A stretch of DNA of 64,000 nt from Stentor coeruleus (Eukaryota; Ciliophora; Heterotrichea; Heterotrichida; Stentoridae): the NCBI GenBank assembly GCA_001970955.1, contig MPUH01000280.1, forward strand, positions 1-64,000, read 5' to 3'. The notes under the pieces are model-generated. The model saw only the letters and a program-made list of their open reading frames with translations. It did not search any database and was not told the origin of the DNA. This document shows positions 43,272 through 53,769 of this stretch, piece after piece (positions within the stretch are counted from its first letter, which is position 1; every line of letters starts with the position of its first letter). A program made the position numbers and the translations under genes.

Positions 43272-44351
43272 GATCCAAATATCAAGAAACGCGTATTAGA
43301 ATAAGTAACTAGTCTAGAAGTATCAGTTTTTCCTTTAGTTTTATATTTTTTACATACAATTATGTATAATTCTTAAATTCTTTATCAACAGTTTAGGATG
43401 TGTATATTTTCTTTGAATACTCATTAAACTAAGGTAATTAAATTCATAGTTTTCTTTTAAACTCTTGATTTACAATGTTCTTATTTGAATTTAAGTTTTG
43501 TCTTGATAGTTGTCAAACCTATAAGCATGGTTATCTGATTGTATTGGTAAAATTTTAACTAAATCTCTTTTATTCAATATGAAATATAGAGGTAATGATT
43601 AATTCAGTAAAAAGCTAAGAATCAGGGCTATTCAAAGCATTCGTATAGTTTTACAATAAATTTTATGATTTGTGAAACTTTGATGCTAAAAAGATTTTTC
43701 TATGATTTCATTGGCAATTTCATAAAACCAGATGAGTTTTGGGTTTCAATGCCAAAATTGGATGATATAAAAAATGAAAAAACTGTGAAATAATTGGTTT
43801 TAATAAGATTTTTTGTTTTAAAAGTTATGTGGAATTTTTTAGAAATTATTTCGTTTGGAGATACACTAAAATGATGAAACTATTTTTTCACTTTAGTAGT
43901 GATTGTGGTTATATATAGAGATAGAATAAATGTAATTAATTGGCATAATATTCAAGATTACATAAAAAATTGATATTTTATTTTTCAACAGATTAATGAT
44001 ATAGCATTTTTATTAAATACTATACAAATACCTTCTATTAATAGATAATCCATAAGACTTTATATTTCTTAGGCTAATAAATTTCTCTTTTCAAATAAAA
44101 CCAACTCAGTAAAATATTTTACTACCATAATCACTCATTTATCATCTTTAAAATTTGAAGTAAAATATAAAAATTTAACTAGTAATGCTTAACAATCAAT
44201 ATTTCGACAACAAATTCTAGTAAAAATAACTTTTTACTCAAAAAAGTCAATATAAAATCCATTTATTCAATCAATTCTATTTTCCTATAAAATTTCCTTT
44301 TTTATTCAACTAATAAGATCATTAAAGGCTAAGTAAGCATTTTCCTATTAA
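43272..44351. other. Intergenic with short coding-like ORF
   Basis: About 1 kb. A plus ORF of 42 codons at 43665-43793 (MICETLMLKRFFYDFIGNF; DEFWVSMPKLDDIKNEK) looks protein-like and is open upstream to about 43610. It may be a gene remnant or a 3' exon. Otherwise AT-rich. Confidence 0.35.
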
Positions 44352-44909
44352 TTAAGCAATCGAAGCTTGTGAGAAAATCGAACATATTCTGCTTGCTCTT
44401 TGTGAACCACCAGATTCTAACAAACAAGTAAAGTCATAAAAATTCAAATCATCGTCAACATCGATTCCTGCTTCTTCAAACATAGTTTCAATATCAATTG
44501 TCAAACCAAACTGATCTCTTATAATTTCAACAAGTTTTTGTTTTTTAACTACACCAGTTTTGTCAATATTCCCCCCCATGGCGACAAATGTATTTAATAT
44601 ATCGACATCAATTTCATCTTCCTCTTCTTTAAGATTTATCTCTTTAAGATGACTCCAAGCCCTTGCTGCTAGATTAAAATCAAATCTTTTACTTCCAGAT
44701 TTCTCTTCTACCCATAATACAAGTTGAGCTAACTTCTCTTTATTTGGATATTCCCCTATATGATCAAATAATGAACCCAGGTCTAATGTGTTGAGATATC
44801 CGGTTTTATTTCTATCTAAGATATGAAATTGTTCCCTCATAATGTCAATTTCTTCTTGAGCAAGATCTAGTCCTTGGAATGAATCTCTTCTAGCACCTGT
44901 TTTCTTCAT
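44352..44909 (-). CDS. EF-hand calcium-binding-like protein
   Basis: 185 residues with the calmodulin/centrin arrangement of paired EF-hands. The first loop LDRNKTGYLNTLDL keeps Asp, Asn, Gly and the central hydrophobic residue but has Asp and not Glu at position 12. Later loops (GGNIDKTGVVKKQKL; GIDVDDDLNFYDF) are degenerate. The length and helical spacing fit ciliary EF-hand proteins such as axonemal regulatory-complex subunits, but I cannot assign one. Ca2+ affinity is probably low. Single exon, starting MKKTGARRDSFQGLDL. Confidence 0.75.
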   Translation of the reverse strand: MKKTGARRDSFQGLDLAQEEIDIMREQFHILDRNKTGYLNTLDLGSLFDHIGEYPNKEKLAQLVLWVEEKSGSKRFDFNLAARAWSHLKEINLKEEEDEIDVDILNTFVAMGGNIDKTGVVKKQKLVEIIRDQFGLTIDIETMFEEAGIDVDDDLNFYDFTCLLESGGSQRASRICSIFSQASIA

Positions 44910-45516
44910 ATTGCAATTATTATAACAATATTGAAGCCAATTGAATTATCTTGGAAATGATAAATCTTTTAGAAGGTATTAAACTATATAGAGTTATCAA
45001 AGTTTTATGATAATTTAGTTAATAATGATATTTCAGTATAAGTATAGAAATAACTCCTTATTTATATAATAATTTTTCTTATGGAAAAGCATGATTTTCA
45101 CAAATTTTTGGATTTTAATGCTTTTTTGTGTGATTGTCTTATCGTAGTATTGAAAATCAGACGATTAAAGGTTTAAAAAAATATTCTTTAAAAATTATTT
45201 TATTATTATTTCAAAGATGCTTTTTTGTAATTAAACAGTTAATGTTTTTGCAATTTTAGAAGATTTGTTGCTTTTATTAACTGAATTTGGCACTTATTTG
45301 ATTGTAAAAAGATAATTTAATTTAGTAATGATTCGATAATAAAATTTTATTATTTTTGGATTAGGTAAAGTATTGGTATAGATATTAATCGAATCGAGTT
45401 ATAAAATATTAGTATCAGTAGAGAGGAGAAATTTTATATAATAACAAGGTGAGAAATGAAACAAATTTTAAATCATTTTCTATATTTAATTTTAGCCGAT
45501 GAAAAAAATCCTTAAT
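44910..45516. other. Intergenic
   Basis: AT-rich region with no coding-like or structured feature. Promoter side of the EF-hand gene. Confidence 0.5.
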
Positions 45517-46726
45517 TTAGCTATCCTGTTTTTTTTCTTGAGCCTTAGTTTTTTTCTTCTTATTTTTCTTATCTTTTTTTGGTGCAGGGCCTGTTTGCAT
45601 AGGTATCTCCAATGTTTTCTTAACCCCTTCATCAGTAACATTCCTCTCGGTCTTATAAGCTTCAGGTGTAAAAATCACAGGTGTGGCTACAATAGTCCCA
45701 TTTTCTAATATAAGTACCGTAACTTTGAATTGTGCAACCAAGTCATTAGGTCTTTCAGCAAGAACTGGGAATGAATACAATATATTATGCTTTAAACATT
45801 CAGAAACCCCCAGTCTAGCATTTCTCTGGTCATCAAAATTATTCAAAGAAAACAAAAGTGTTGGGAACCGCCTATTAACCTCAGTCAAAAACGTCCTCGA
45901 AGCTTTAAGTTTAAGATTATAAGTCACATCTAAAGCTCTTTGGAAAACAGTTGTTCTAAATTCAGTTTCCCTAGGTTTCCCTTCTCCAGTAGAAACCATA
46001 ACATCAAGTAAATAAGCCTGATTAACAGCGAAATCATACTCTTCAACATGTTGATCAAAAGTTTCCTTACAAATAATTGATTTATTCCCATCAATAACAT
46101 GTTGTTTAACCTCATGTGAAAGTACTCCTTCAACCATATTACACCCATAGTCTGTAGCAATTTTTGAATAAGCTTCAGTCAAAGTGTAATTTGAATTTCC
46201 AGGTCTCATTAACCTTAGAGCTGTCTGAATCGCTGTATTTGCCGCATGTATCACATCAGCTTTAGGACCTGTTATTGGTTCAGTTGGACTTGCCCCAACT
46301 ACAAAGCTTGTTCCAATCGCTGCTATATATCCATCAACATGTACTCCCATTTCCACTTTAACTAAATCATGATGATTAAGGACCATAGATTCTTCAGGTA
46401 GTGGAGAATAATAACCGCAGATGTTGTTAATTGAAATGCAAGTCGGGATGGCAATGCCTTTNTGGAGAATAATAACCGCAGATGTTGTTAATTGAAATGC
46501 AAGTCGGGATGGCAATGCCTTTTTCTATAGCAGCGTTTGTGTAAATCTGCGAAAGGCTCTCTTCGATAAGTTTGTCACCTCTTGTACAAAGCTCATGAAC
46601 CGAAGTTCCAGCCAAACACAATGATAACAACTTTTGCAGAGAATTCTTTACAATATTTGCTGCTTCTCGGTATTTGTTGACTACATTAGGATTTTCAACA
46701 CCCTTAGGTGGTTCTTCGCCCTCCAT
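45517..46726 (-). CDS. EBP1/PA2G4-like protein (methionine-aminopeptidase fold)
   Basis: The frame starts MEGEEPPKGVENPNVVNKYR at 46726, and after collapsing an assembly duplication (46402-46522) it runs to the end. The product resembles PA2G4/EBP1: TRGDKLIEESL, GIAIPTCISINN, HHDLVKVEMGVHVDGYIA, and a Lys-rich tail (KKDKKNKKKKTKAQEKK) that binds RNA in this family. EBP1 has the pita-bread fold of M24 peptidases but lacks metal ligands and enzymatic activity; it binds ribosomes and rRNA near the exit tunnel and affects growth. The duplication of 60 bp plus N shifts the frame, so the reading appears split. About 382 residues when repaired. Divergent from SRPK, 192 bp away. Confidence 0.9.
46402..46522. 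repeat. 60-bp direct repeat around a single-N gap (assembly artefact)
   Basis: Copies 46402-46461 and 46463-46522 are identical with N at 46462 between them. They break the EBP1 frame; one copy restores it, which shows that the duplication is not real. Confidence 0.92.
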
Positions 46727-46918
46727 TTATTTAAGAACTTTGAAAGCACAGGGTTATTAGACTATGTGGATGAGGAATGATCTTTTATAGTAAGTTTTTA
46801 AGAATATAATATCAGAAAGTTTATTTAAAAATATAGATATCAAAGAAGATTATATGTGCTTACCGGACATAGTAAAATCCAATAAGAAAAAGTATACCTC
46901 TCGAAATAAGTGATATAA
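46727..46918. promoter_or_regulatory. Bidirectional promoter region EBP1/SRPK
   Basis: 192 bp between two divergent start codons. Both promoters must be here or overlap the genes. No specific element is recognised. Confidence 0.4.
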
Positions 46919-49084
46919 ATGGACGAAGCTTCAATGTCAAATGAAGATATTCCTGACGACTCAAGCTCAGTTGTCTATGATGATGAAGAAGAGCCTGCGT
47001 CTGACTATAGACCTGGCGGGTACCACCCAGTACAGCCAAATGAATTATTTTTGAATCGTTATCACATAGTTCAAAAAGTAGGCTGGGGGCATTTTTCAAC
47101 AGTTTGGCTGTGCAAAGATACTAAATACAATACTTTTGTTGCTATGAAAGTTCAAAAAAGTGCTTCCAACTATGCAGAAGCGGCATATGATGAAATAGAT
47201 ATTCTCATGAAAGTCTCTAGTAATTGTAGTCTGGAAATATGGAAAAAGTCTATTACAAAGTATTTACCAAATGAAGGGATGCAAGAACTTGAAAACCAAA
47301 AAAGGTCTCAGTGTTTTGTTGTCCAATTGTTAAATAGTTTTATTCATACCGGGCCAAATGGTAAACATGTTTGTATGGTTTTTGAGATTCTTGGAGTTAA
47401 TTTGTTAGAAATTATCAAAAGATATAATTATAAAGGTATCCCAATGCCAATATGTCGTGTGATAAGCAAGCAAATATTAATTGGACTGGATTATTTGCAC
47501 AGGATTTGTGGGATTATTCATACTGACTTAAAGCCTGAAAATGTTCTTTTACAGTTGACTAAAGCTCAGATTAATGAAATTATAAAATTTGGCATGCTTA
47601 AGACTAAAGTTGATTGTGAACCTATGAAAAAAACACCTATGCCGATTGTATCTGTAGTAAAAGAACTTAATATTCCAGAACCTAGACGAAAATCTAAAGA
47701 AGAAAAACCTTTACCTCAACCTGCACCAAAGATAGAAGTAAACAATGAACCTGAAATTGAGAAAAAAACTGAACCTGAACAAAGTGAAATAGAAATAACA
47801 GACCCTGGACAAGATAAAATAGAAATCACAGACCCTGAAATGTTAAAAAAAATAAAAAAAGCTGAGAAAAAAAAGAATTACAGGCTAAGGAAAAAACAGG
47901 CTGAGAAAAAACTCAAAGAGGAAAATCCTGAAGCTGTAGTGCCGAAAAAAAAGAAAAAAAAGCGTAACAAAAAAAACAAAAAAAACAAACAAAACGAAGG
48001 GGAGCAAAACAAAGAAGATAAAAAATCAGAAGATGATGAAAATGAAGAAAATAAAGAAAAAGACATTGAATCAGTAGAAAATTCTCACAATATAATCTCA
48101 AAAGAAGAAAACAAACATGACATAGAAAAAGAAGAAAAATATGAAATAGAAGAAGAAGAAAAACATGAAATAGAAGAAGAAGAAAAAATCCATGCCGAAA
48201 GCGATAGTAAACTTCACGAGCAATTAGAAATCAAAGTTGATGAAGAAAACAATGAAGATAAAGATCAAGATAAAAACCCTGTAAACGAAAATATCCGAGT
48301 GAAAATTGCAGATCTAGGTAATGGATGTTGGGTTGACAATCATTTCGCAACTGAAATACAAACACGTCAATATCGTGGTCCAGAAGTTATAATAGGCATA
48401 TCATATAATCATACAGCTGATCTATGGAGTTTCGCATGTATGCTTTTCGAACTTATAACTGGGGACTTTCTTTTTGAACCTCGTACTGGAAAAGATTTCG
48501 ATAAAGATGATGACCACTTGGCCCAAATGGTTGAAACGCTTGGGTTTTTCCCTAAGTCTTTTTCCCTTTCTGGGGTTAATTCAAAGAAATATTTCACAAT
48601 CAAAGGCGAACTTAGACGAATTAAACAACTTCGAATCTGGCCTTTAAAGAATGTTTTATTGGAAAAATATAGGATTAAAGAAGAAGAAGCTTCGGCTTTG
48701 GCTAGTTTTTTATTACCTATGCTTGTGTATGAACCTGCAAAAAGAGCTACTGCAGAACAGATGCTTGGACATTTTTGGTTGGATATGCCGAATAACTATA
48801 ACATAAAAATGACTGAAAAAGAGTTCTGGGAAATGAGTTTAGTGCAGAAACAAAGGGAAGTTGATAATAATGAAAGGTTGAAAAGAGGAGAAAGTCCGAT
48901 TATTGAAGGAGTTCGACTGCCTAGTTCAAATGAAAATACTGATATTGAAGATAATAATGAGATTAGTCAGGAGTCTGATTTTAGCGCTAGTGATAATGAG
49001 AAAGAGTTTATTGAAAATTTGGAATACCACCAGCATATGAACCAAATTAAACAGAAACTTCTGTCTAATTCTCATGATATTTAG
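46919..49084 (+). CDS. SR-protein kinase (SRPK family)
   Basis: 721 residues with a split kinase domain typical of SRPKs. The first half (about 40-215) starts after YRPGGYHPVQPNELFLNRYH, with the glycine loop VGWGHFSTV, Lys in VAMKV, and catalytic HTDLKPENVLL (about 200). A spacer of about 240 residues, rich in Lys and Glu, follows, including KKKKKKRNKKNKKNK and repeated EEEEKHEIE units. The second half has the metal-binding DLGNGCW (about 464; DLG in place of DFG, normal for SRPK) and RQYRGPEVIIG. SRPKs phosphorylate Arg-Ser domains of splicing factors; the spacer holds the kinase in the cytoplasm. Relevant to splicing in an organism with 15-nt introns. No intron. Confidence 0.95.
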   Translation: MDEASMSNEDIPDDSSSVVYDDEEEPASDYRPGGYHPVQPNELFLNRYHIVQKVGWGHFSTVWLCKDTKYNTFVAMKVQKSASNYAEAAYDEIDILMKVSSNCSLEIWKKSITKYLPNEGMQELENQKRSQCFVVQLLNSFIHTGPNGKHVCMVFEILGVNLLEIIKRYNYKGIPMPICRVISKQILIGLDYLHRICGIIHTDLKPENVLLQLTKAQINEIIKFGMLKTKVDCEPMKKTPMPIVSVVKELNIPEPRRKSKEEKPLPQPAPKIEVNNEPEIEKKTEPEQSEIEITDPGQDKIEITDPEMLKKIKKAEKKKNYRLRKKQAEKKLKEENPEAVVPKKKKKKRNKKNKKNKQNEGEQNKEDKKSEDDENEENKEKDIESVENSHNIISKEENKHDIEKEEKYEIEEEEKHEIEEEEKIHAESDSKLHEQLEIKVDEENNEDKDQDKNPVNENIRVKIADLGNGCWVDNHFATEIQTRQYRGPEVIIGISYNHTADLWSFACMLFELITGDFLFEPRTGKDFDKDDDHLAQMVETLGFFPKSFSLSGVNSKKYFTIKGELRRIKQLRIWPLKNVLLEKYRIKEEEASALASFLLPMLVYEPAKRATAEQMLGHFWLDMPNNYNIKMTEKEFWEMSLVQKQREVDNNERLKRGESPIIEGVRLPSSNENTDIEDNNEISQESDFSASDNEKEFIENLEYHQHMNQIKQKLLSNSHDI

Positions 49085-49587
49085 AAATATAATCTAAACT
49101 AGATACTTCAGTATAAATTGTAATAATTAGGAGGATGAGATTAGTTATTTACCTGTGATTATAAAAGGAGTTTTAAATTTAAGTTGGATTTATGTTTTAT
49201 TAAAGTTTTATGTTTTTTTTTTTAAAGGAAATTTGTAATATGATTTATGATTATTGTTTAAAGGGTTATTGAAATTAGATTTATTGTTTATAGTATTGAA
49301 GCTAAAGATTAGTTTTTATAATAAATATAGTAAATTTATGTGATTGTTACCCTTATTTGATTATATTTGTTCAAAAAATAATCATTATCGATTTTAATAT
49401 GAAATTATAAATATGTTCGCAATAGATAAGAACGGAGGATTGGCGATATGACTTTAAAATTCTTAGTCTCATTTATCCCATAATTTTTTTAGTTTAGGAG
49501 TTTGTTTTGCATTAAAAAAAATAATTAATGAAGTGTAAAAATTGAATGTAACTTGCTGATGAATATGATTTATTAGAAATAGGTTAT
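49085..49587. other. Intergenic
   Basis: Convergent AT-rich spacer. Nothing is recognised. Confidence 0.5.
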
Positions 49588-50655
49588 TTATTTACTTTCA
49601 AAAGTCTCAGAGATTTTTTGATCCAAAACACTTGAAAGATTAGTGCATGTCTTAGAAAGTTCATGACTTTTAGTTCTTTTATGATTCAGCTCAGGATTAA
49701 CTGTTGTTTGTGCAAAAGAATCTCTCTTCGCCAAAAGATTTTTTTTTCCAAATGATTCCAAATTTGAGCAAAGTTTCCTCATAGAATATAAATAGCTTTG
49801 TAAACTCCTATGAGAATCTTGTAACAATCTAAGTTCATTCTGCATCTCTAAAGCCAAAACATGTTTTCTAGTCAATTCCTTAGTCTTCTCTTCTAAAACC
49901 GACAACAGAATTGATTTTTTATTCAGTAATTCATTAACAGAATTCATTTCATTTTTATATTTCTGCAATCGAAGCTCATTTTTAAAAGATTCCATTTCAA
50001 TATTCAACAACATATTATCAGCTTTTAATTTCGCGATTTCAACATTTTGTTTATAAATATCTTGATTTACTTCATCCTTTTGTACAAGAAAAACATTTTC
50101 TTTAGTATTTTTCCCATTACAAAGTTCTTCAACTTCCTGTAAACAATCTTCAGTTTTGTGTGGGTGTTTTCTAAGTTTTGTGTTTTTAACGAATTCTAAA
50201 TAACTGTTATATAAGAACTTTATTTCTTTAGCTAAGCTTTTTTCCCTTTTTTCTGTTTTTTCTAATAAGTCTTGTAGGAAACTTTGTTCTTTTTGTTGAT
50301 ATTCCTCAACAAAAGCTAAGCTTTTTAAGGTATTTCGGGGTTCTGAGGCTGGTTGGATTTTAGAAGGTGATTCATCAGCATTTTGCCGGGTATGAAGTAT
50401 GATAAGTGGGTTTTCTTCTGGGATTATAAGGGTTTTAGTAAAGAGATCATTGATGAATATTTCTTCTTTGAATATTATTTCGCTTGTAAGACTATCTTTA
50501 GCTACCATAAAAATTGTTTTCGCAGTTGAAGGAATCGAAGTTATCATTGCCTCATTTGAAGCTGAAATCGCATCTAATAAAGATCCATCTAAATACAGAT
50601 AGCATAATACATCTGGCAAGTCTTTAATCAAAGTGATTTCTATATCAACATTCAT
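49588..50655 (-). CDS. Coiled-coil protein with N-terminal globular domain
   Basis: 355 residues. Residues 1-95 are mixed beta-type (MNVDIEITLIKDLPDVLCYL; TKTLIIPEENPLIILHT), possibly a C2-like or immunoglobulin-like small domain, though I cannot assign it. Residues about 110-300 are a long coiled coil with heptads (YKQNVEIAKLKADNMLLNIE; EEKTKELTRKHVLALEMQNE). The tail is polar. Likely a structural or adaptor protein. Its start codon is only 17 bp below the stop codon of the upstream same-strand membrane protein gene; no intron joins the two frames. Confidence 0.8.
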   Translation of the reverse strand: MNVDIEITLIKDLPDVLCYLYLDGSLLDAISASNEAMITSIPSTAKTIFMVAKDSLTSEIIFKEEIFINDLFTKTLIIPEENPLIILHTRQNADESPSKIQPASEPRNTLKSLAFVEEYQQKEQSFLQDLLEKTEKREKSLAKEIKFLYNSYLEFVKNTKLRKHPHKTEDCLQEVEELCNGKNTKENVFLVQKDEVNQDIYKQNVEIAKLKADNMLLNIEMESFKNELRLQKYKNEMNSVNELLNKKSILLSVLEEKTKELTRKHVLALEMQNELRLLQDSHRSLQSYLYSMRKLCSNLESFGKKNLLAKRDSFAQTTVNPELNHKRTKSHELSKTCTNLSSVLDQKISETFESK

Positions 50656-50672
50656 TTATCTAAACTACAACT

Positions 50673-51653
50673 CTAATTTTTAAGTAAGCCAATATATAAA
50701 ATCGCCCCAACAAACGCCAAGATGAAAAAGACAAAGTTCACAACACCAAACAGTCCTCCAATCTTAAAACTACTATTGATAATCCCAATAAAGTCTTCAA
50801 TATCAACTTCATATCCTTCAGTAGATAAGTCGTTATTAATATGTTCCCAATTGTCTTTTATATTTTTTTCTACAAGGTCAGACAAGAGTATAGATCCAAT
50901 CCCAGCAACAATAAGAAAAATGGAAGTGAACCCAAGAATAATAGAATAAATTATAATATTCATCTTATTAGAATGCAAATATGATCGATAACCAAAAACA
51001 CCAAGTCCCATAACAATAAATCCTATAAGCGTAAATACATAATTAGTCCACAATGGTAATTGAGTATAATTTGAATGCCTTCTAGAGTAAATGCTTATTG
51101 CTACAAGAGCACTACCAAGTATAGACAATATCAAAGTTGTAACTGGGAGTAAGGATTTTTTGATTTTCTTAGGTATCATTATACCTATAGTCCCTATACA
51201 AAGAATACTTAGAAACATCATTGTAAATGAAAAACTCACAAGAGACTGGATTTCACTTTCAGCATGGATTTTGAACTCTATCATACTATAATTCGGGGCT
51301 ATTAATCTTATAGACTCCCAGTTACGATCTATATAATTTTCAATATCTCCTATCATCATCCAAGCACCAGTTGAGAACACTGAGACGAAAATCACGAGAA
51401 TTATCAAAGAATAAAAAGCAAATTGAAGAACTTTACCGCTTGAAAAGATCGTCCCAACTATTGACACAATGCTTAAAAAACAAACTATACCTCCCATTCC
51501 CATTAAAGCTCTATCAGCAATAAGCACATCCATACCAAACTTGCTGGCTTCATAACCAAGACCCATCATAATTGGGCCAATGATAAAAGTGGTTGCACTA
51601 ATAATTCCAAGCATCCACCTGGAAAAGTTTTTTTGTTCCTTATGGCTTTTCAT
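50673..51653 (-). CDS. Eight-TM membrane protein made of two tetraspan halves
   Basis: 326 residues with eight hydrophobic segments. The two halves look duplicated. Each half has three closely spaced helices, then an outside loop of about 45 residues containing an N-W-E-(S/H)-I motif (DRNWESIRLIAPNYS in the first, KDNWEHINNDLSTEG in the second), then a fourth helix. This is the topology of tetraspan proteins in tandem. No Cys-Cys-Gly signature of true tetraspanins is present. Function unknown; probably plasma membrane or vesicle. Start MKSHKEQKNFSRWML at 51653, stop at 50673. Confidence 0.82.
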   Translation of the reverse strand: MKSHKEQKNFSRWMLGIISATTFIIGPIMMGLGYEASKFGMDVLIADRALMGMGGIVCFLSIVSIVGTIFSSGKVLQFAFYSLIILVIFVSVFSTGAWMMIGDIENYIDRNWESIRLIAPNYSMIEFKIHAESEIQSLVSFSFTMMFLSILCIGTIGIMIPKKIKKSLLPVTTLILSILGSALVAISIYSRRHSNYTQLPLWTNYVFTLIGFIVMGLGVFGYRSYLHSNKMNIIIYSIILGFTSIFLIVAGIGSILLSDLVEKNIKDNWEHINNDLSTEGYEVDIEDFIGIINSSFKIGGLFGVVNFVFFILAFVGAILYIGLLKN

Positions 51654-52446
51654 ATTATCCAGAACTTTGAGAATTTAAACATTATACAAGAGCTGGACAA
51701 TAGTAAAGGGATAATCCCTAACTAATACTAATCTAAACATTATAAAAAACCTAGTGTGATGATTCTAGTTAATAATGAAAAGTGACAACTGAAAAAATTG
51801 GGCAGATGCTATTAAAATTAATAGTAAATTAAATTGAAAGTTAAATTGCCTGAGCAGCATGTCTCTATATACTAAAATGGGCTATTTTCACAGAATGAAG
51901 TACTTTCAAATATAAAAAACGAGACCTTTTTGTAGACCTCAAAATTCTATTTTAGAATTGTTGTCTCAATCATATCAAAAAGAAAAAGATAAAATCGCTC
52001 TGTCTTTATTATGGACTTCTCTTTTCAAAATTTTATGATGAAGACAGTATAAAAGACTCTAATTTCATCTTATTTTTTCAGGCATGGAAATTATATTCCA
52101 AGCTTAAATATTGCTTGGATGAAGATACTGTAGTCAAGATAGGATTAGAAAAACACTAAATCTTATTTTCTTCTCACATCATAATCTGTCATTTTCATCC
52201 TATAAAACTCTCATGCCTTACACATTTCTCAGCATTTTTTTGCTTTCTCCAAACTAAAATTCAAAAATTTCACATTTACCTAGAACCCTAAATTACGATC
52301 CTCATACCTCTTAATATTATCTACTAGTATTCCCAGTAAATCACTTATTCACAACTAAGTGCCATATAAATCTTCCCAATGACTTCCAAAACAGTAAACA
52401 GTTCTCCAGATTTTCTAATAAAGTCAAGAACATAGCATTCCTCATA
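51654..52446. other. Intergenic containing a plus-strand pseudogene fragment
   Basis: Holds the fragment at 51859-52159 (listed separately). Apart from that it is AT-rich with no other element. Confidence 0.5.
51859..52159 (+). pseudogene. Decayed small gene, one nonsense and one frameshift
   Basis: From ATG 51859 the frame reads MSLYTKMGYFHRMKYFQI, then TAA, then PQNSILELLSQSYQKEKDKI and LSLLWTSLFK, then shifts by one base near 52030 to FYDEDSIKDSNFILFFQAWK and ends LEKH-TAA at 52159. No 15-nt intron explains either break. The family is not recognised. Confidence 0.55.
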
Positions 52447-53769
52447 CTAAATATCCCTTACTTTGTATATCTTAACATCAAACTTAATAATCGTATTAAT
52501 TGTCCTGTCATTTTGTTCTATGTCACTAGCATTCCTAGTCCTGATAAAAAAATTATCAATAATTTTCCACTCTAGTCCCGCATCTTTCAAAGCTTCAAAC
52601 AGCCTCTCCATCAAAGACCTCGCTTTAAGATTACACCTAAACCCAAAAACCCAATTATTAGGCATTTTCCCATGTTCTTTGCAATTATTATTTTCTTTCT
52701 TAACCCTTTTAACGTTTTTATAAGCAACACACCTGCTATCTTTTATCGCCCCTTTTTTCCTTTCTATATCTAAAAGTATATTATAAGTCACAGCAATCTG
52801 ATTTTGCACAGAGCTCTTGACAAGTTCTGTAGCTTGTCTATGCGAATAAGATGCAAATTGTGGGTGTTCTAAGCATTTCCCAATAATATGATGGTCAAGA
52901 TTCCTTGAAGAAACATAAATACAAGGAGGAAGAGTTGAATATTTTGTAAACCAAGGATGATTAATTATCTGACTGCATGTGATTCTGAGAATTGGGTTTG
53001 GGTTAAGCATACGTTGAAGTAAATCACTAACTTCATCTGAAAAATTGTATGGAATCGAAAATCTTCCACCTGCTTAGCTGATACTTTTGATTTTGCTAAA
53101 TAAATTTGTGATGTTACTTTCATCGAAAGGGAGACTTCCAGCTAATATTGCATAAAGAACGACACCCATACTCCATACATCTACCTGTGGCCCACAGTAT
53201 TTTTCTCCAGAAATCACTTCTGGAGAAGCGTAATTAGGCGACCCACACGAGGTTTTTAGAAACTCCCCATCTCTGAGAAAATTTGATAAACCAAAGTCGC
53301 ATAATTTTAATGCATTGCCTTTATCGACTAATAAATTCTCAGGTTTTATATCCCTATGTGTAATACGATGAGAATGGCAATAGTCTACAGCTGAGACAAT
53401 TTGTCTGAAATAATTCCTTGCTTCTTCTTCTGAAAAACGCCCTCTTCGCTCAATGAGACTATAAAATTCTCCTTCTGAGACGTACTCCATGACTAAAATT
53501 GTGTACTTCGTGTTTTCAGATACTTCATAACTAGATAATTTTTACAGTCGGATTATGTTGGGGTGGTTGAATTTTTTGAGTATTTTTATTTCTCTTTTCA
53601 CTTTAACTTCGGTCAATGGGTCTTTTGTACTACTTTTCGAGATTAGTTTTATAGCCACTTTCGCCTTTGTTATTGAATGCTCAGCCACTATTTACAATTT
53701 ACACTCTACTTTACCGAATGACCCTGATCCTAGGGTTTTTAGAATGGTATAGTTTTCGAGTCCTAGCAT
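52447..53769 (-). CDS. AMPK/SNF1-type protein kinase, three 15-nt introns
   Basis: With introns 53688-53702, 53531-53545 and 53070-53084 removed the minus strand encodes 425 residues without a break. Kinase signatures are glycine loop LGSGSFGKV, Lys in VAIKLI, HRDIKPENLL, DFGLS, activation loop LKTSCGSPNYASPEV with the phosphorylatable Thr, and WSMGVVLYAILAGSLPFD. After the kinase comes an autoinhibitory-type helical region (NQIAVTYNILLD, as in SNF1/AMPK alpha N..TVAY.LL.D) and a KA1-like C-terminus (WVFGFRCNLKARSLMERLFE; LEWKIID). These mark it as the catalytic alpha subunit of an energy-sensing AMPK/SNF1 kinase. Start MLGLENYTILKTLGSG at 53769. Confidence 0.95.
53070..53084 (-). other. Intron, 15 nt
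   Basis: Minus-strand GTATCAGCTAAGCAG. Removal gives LFSKIKSGRFSIPYNF, the normal kinase sequence. Confidence 0.95.
53531..53545 (-). other. Intron, 15 nt
   Basis: Minus-strand GTAAAAATTATCTAG. Removal gives HPNIIRLYEVSEN, the normal kinase sequence. Confidence 0.95.
53688..53702 (-). other. Intron, 15 nt
   Basis: Minus-strand GTAAATTGTAAATAG. Removal gives GSFGKVELAEHSIT, the normal glycine-loop strand. Confidence 0.95.

Noticed and set aside
50656-50672. Possibility that the eight-TM gene and the coiled-coil gene are one fused gene.
   Set aside because: No GTA...AG 15- or 16-mer spans the stop and start codons, and the products are unrelated.
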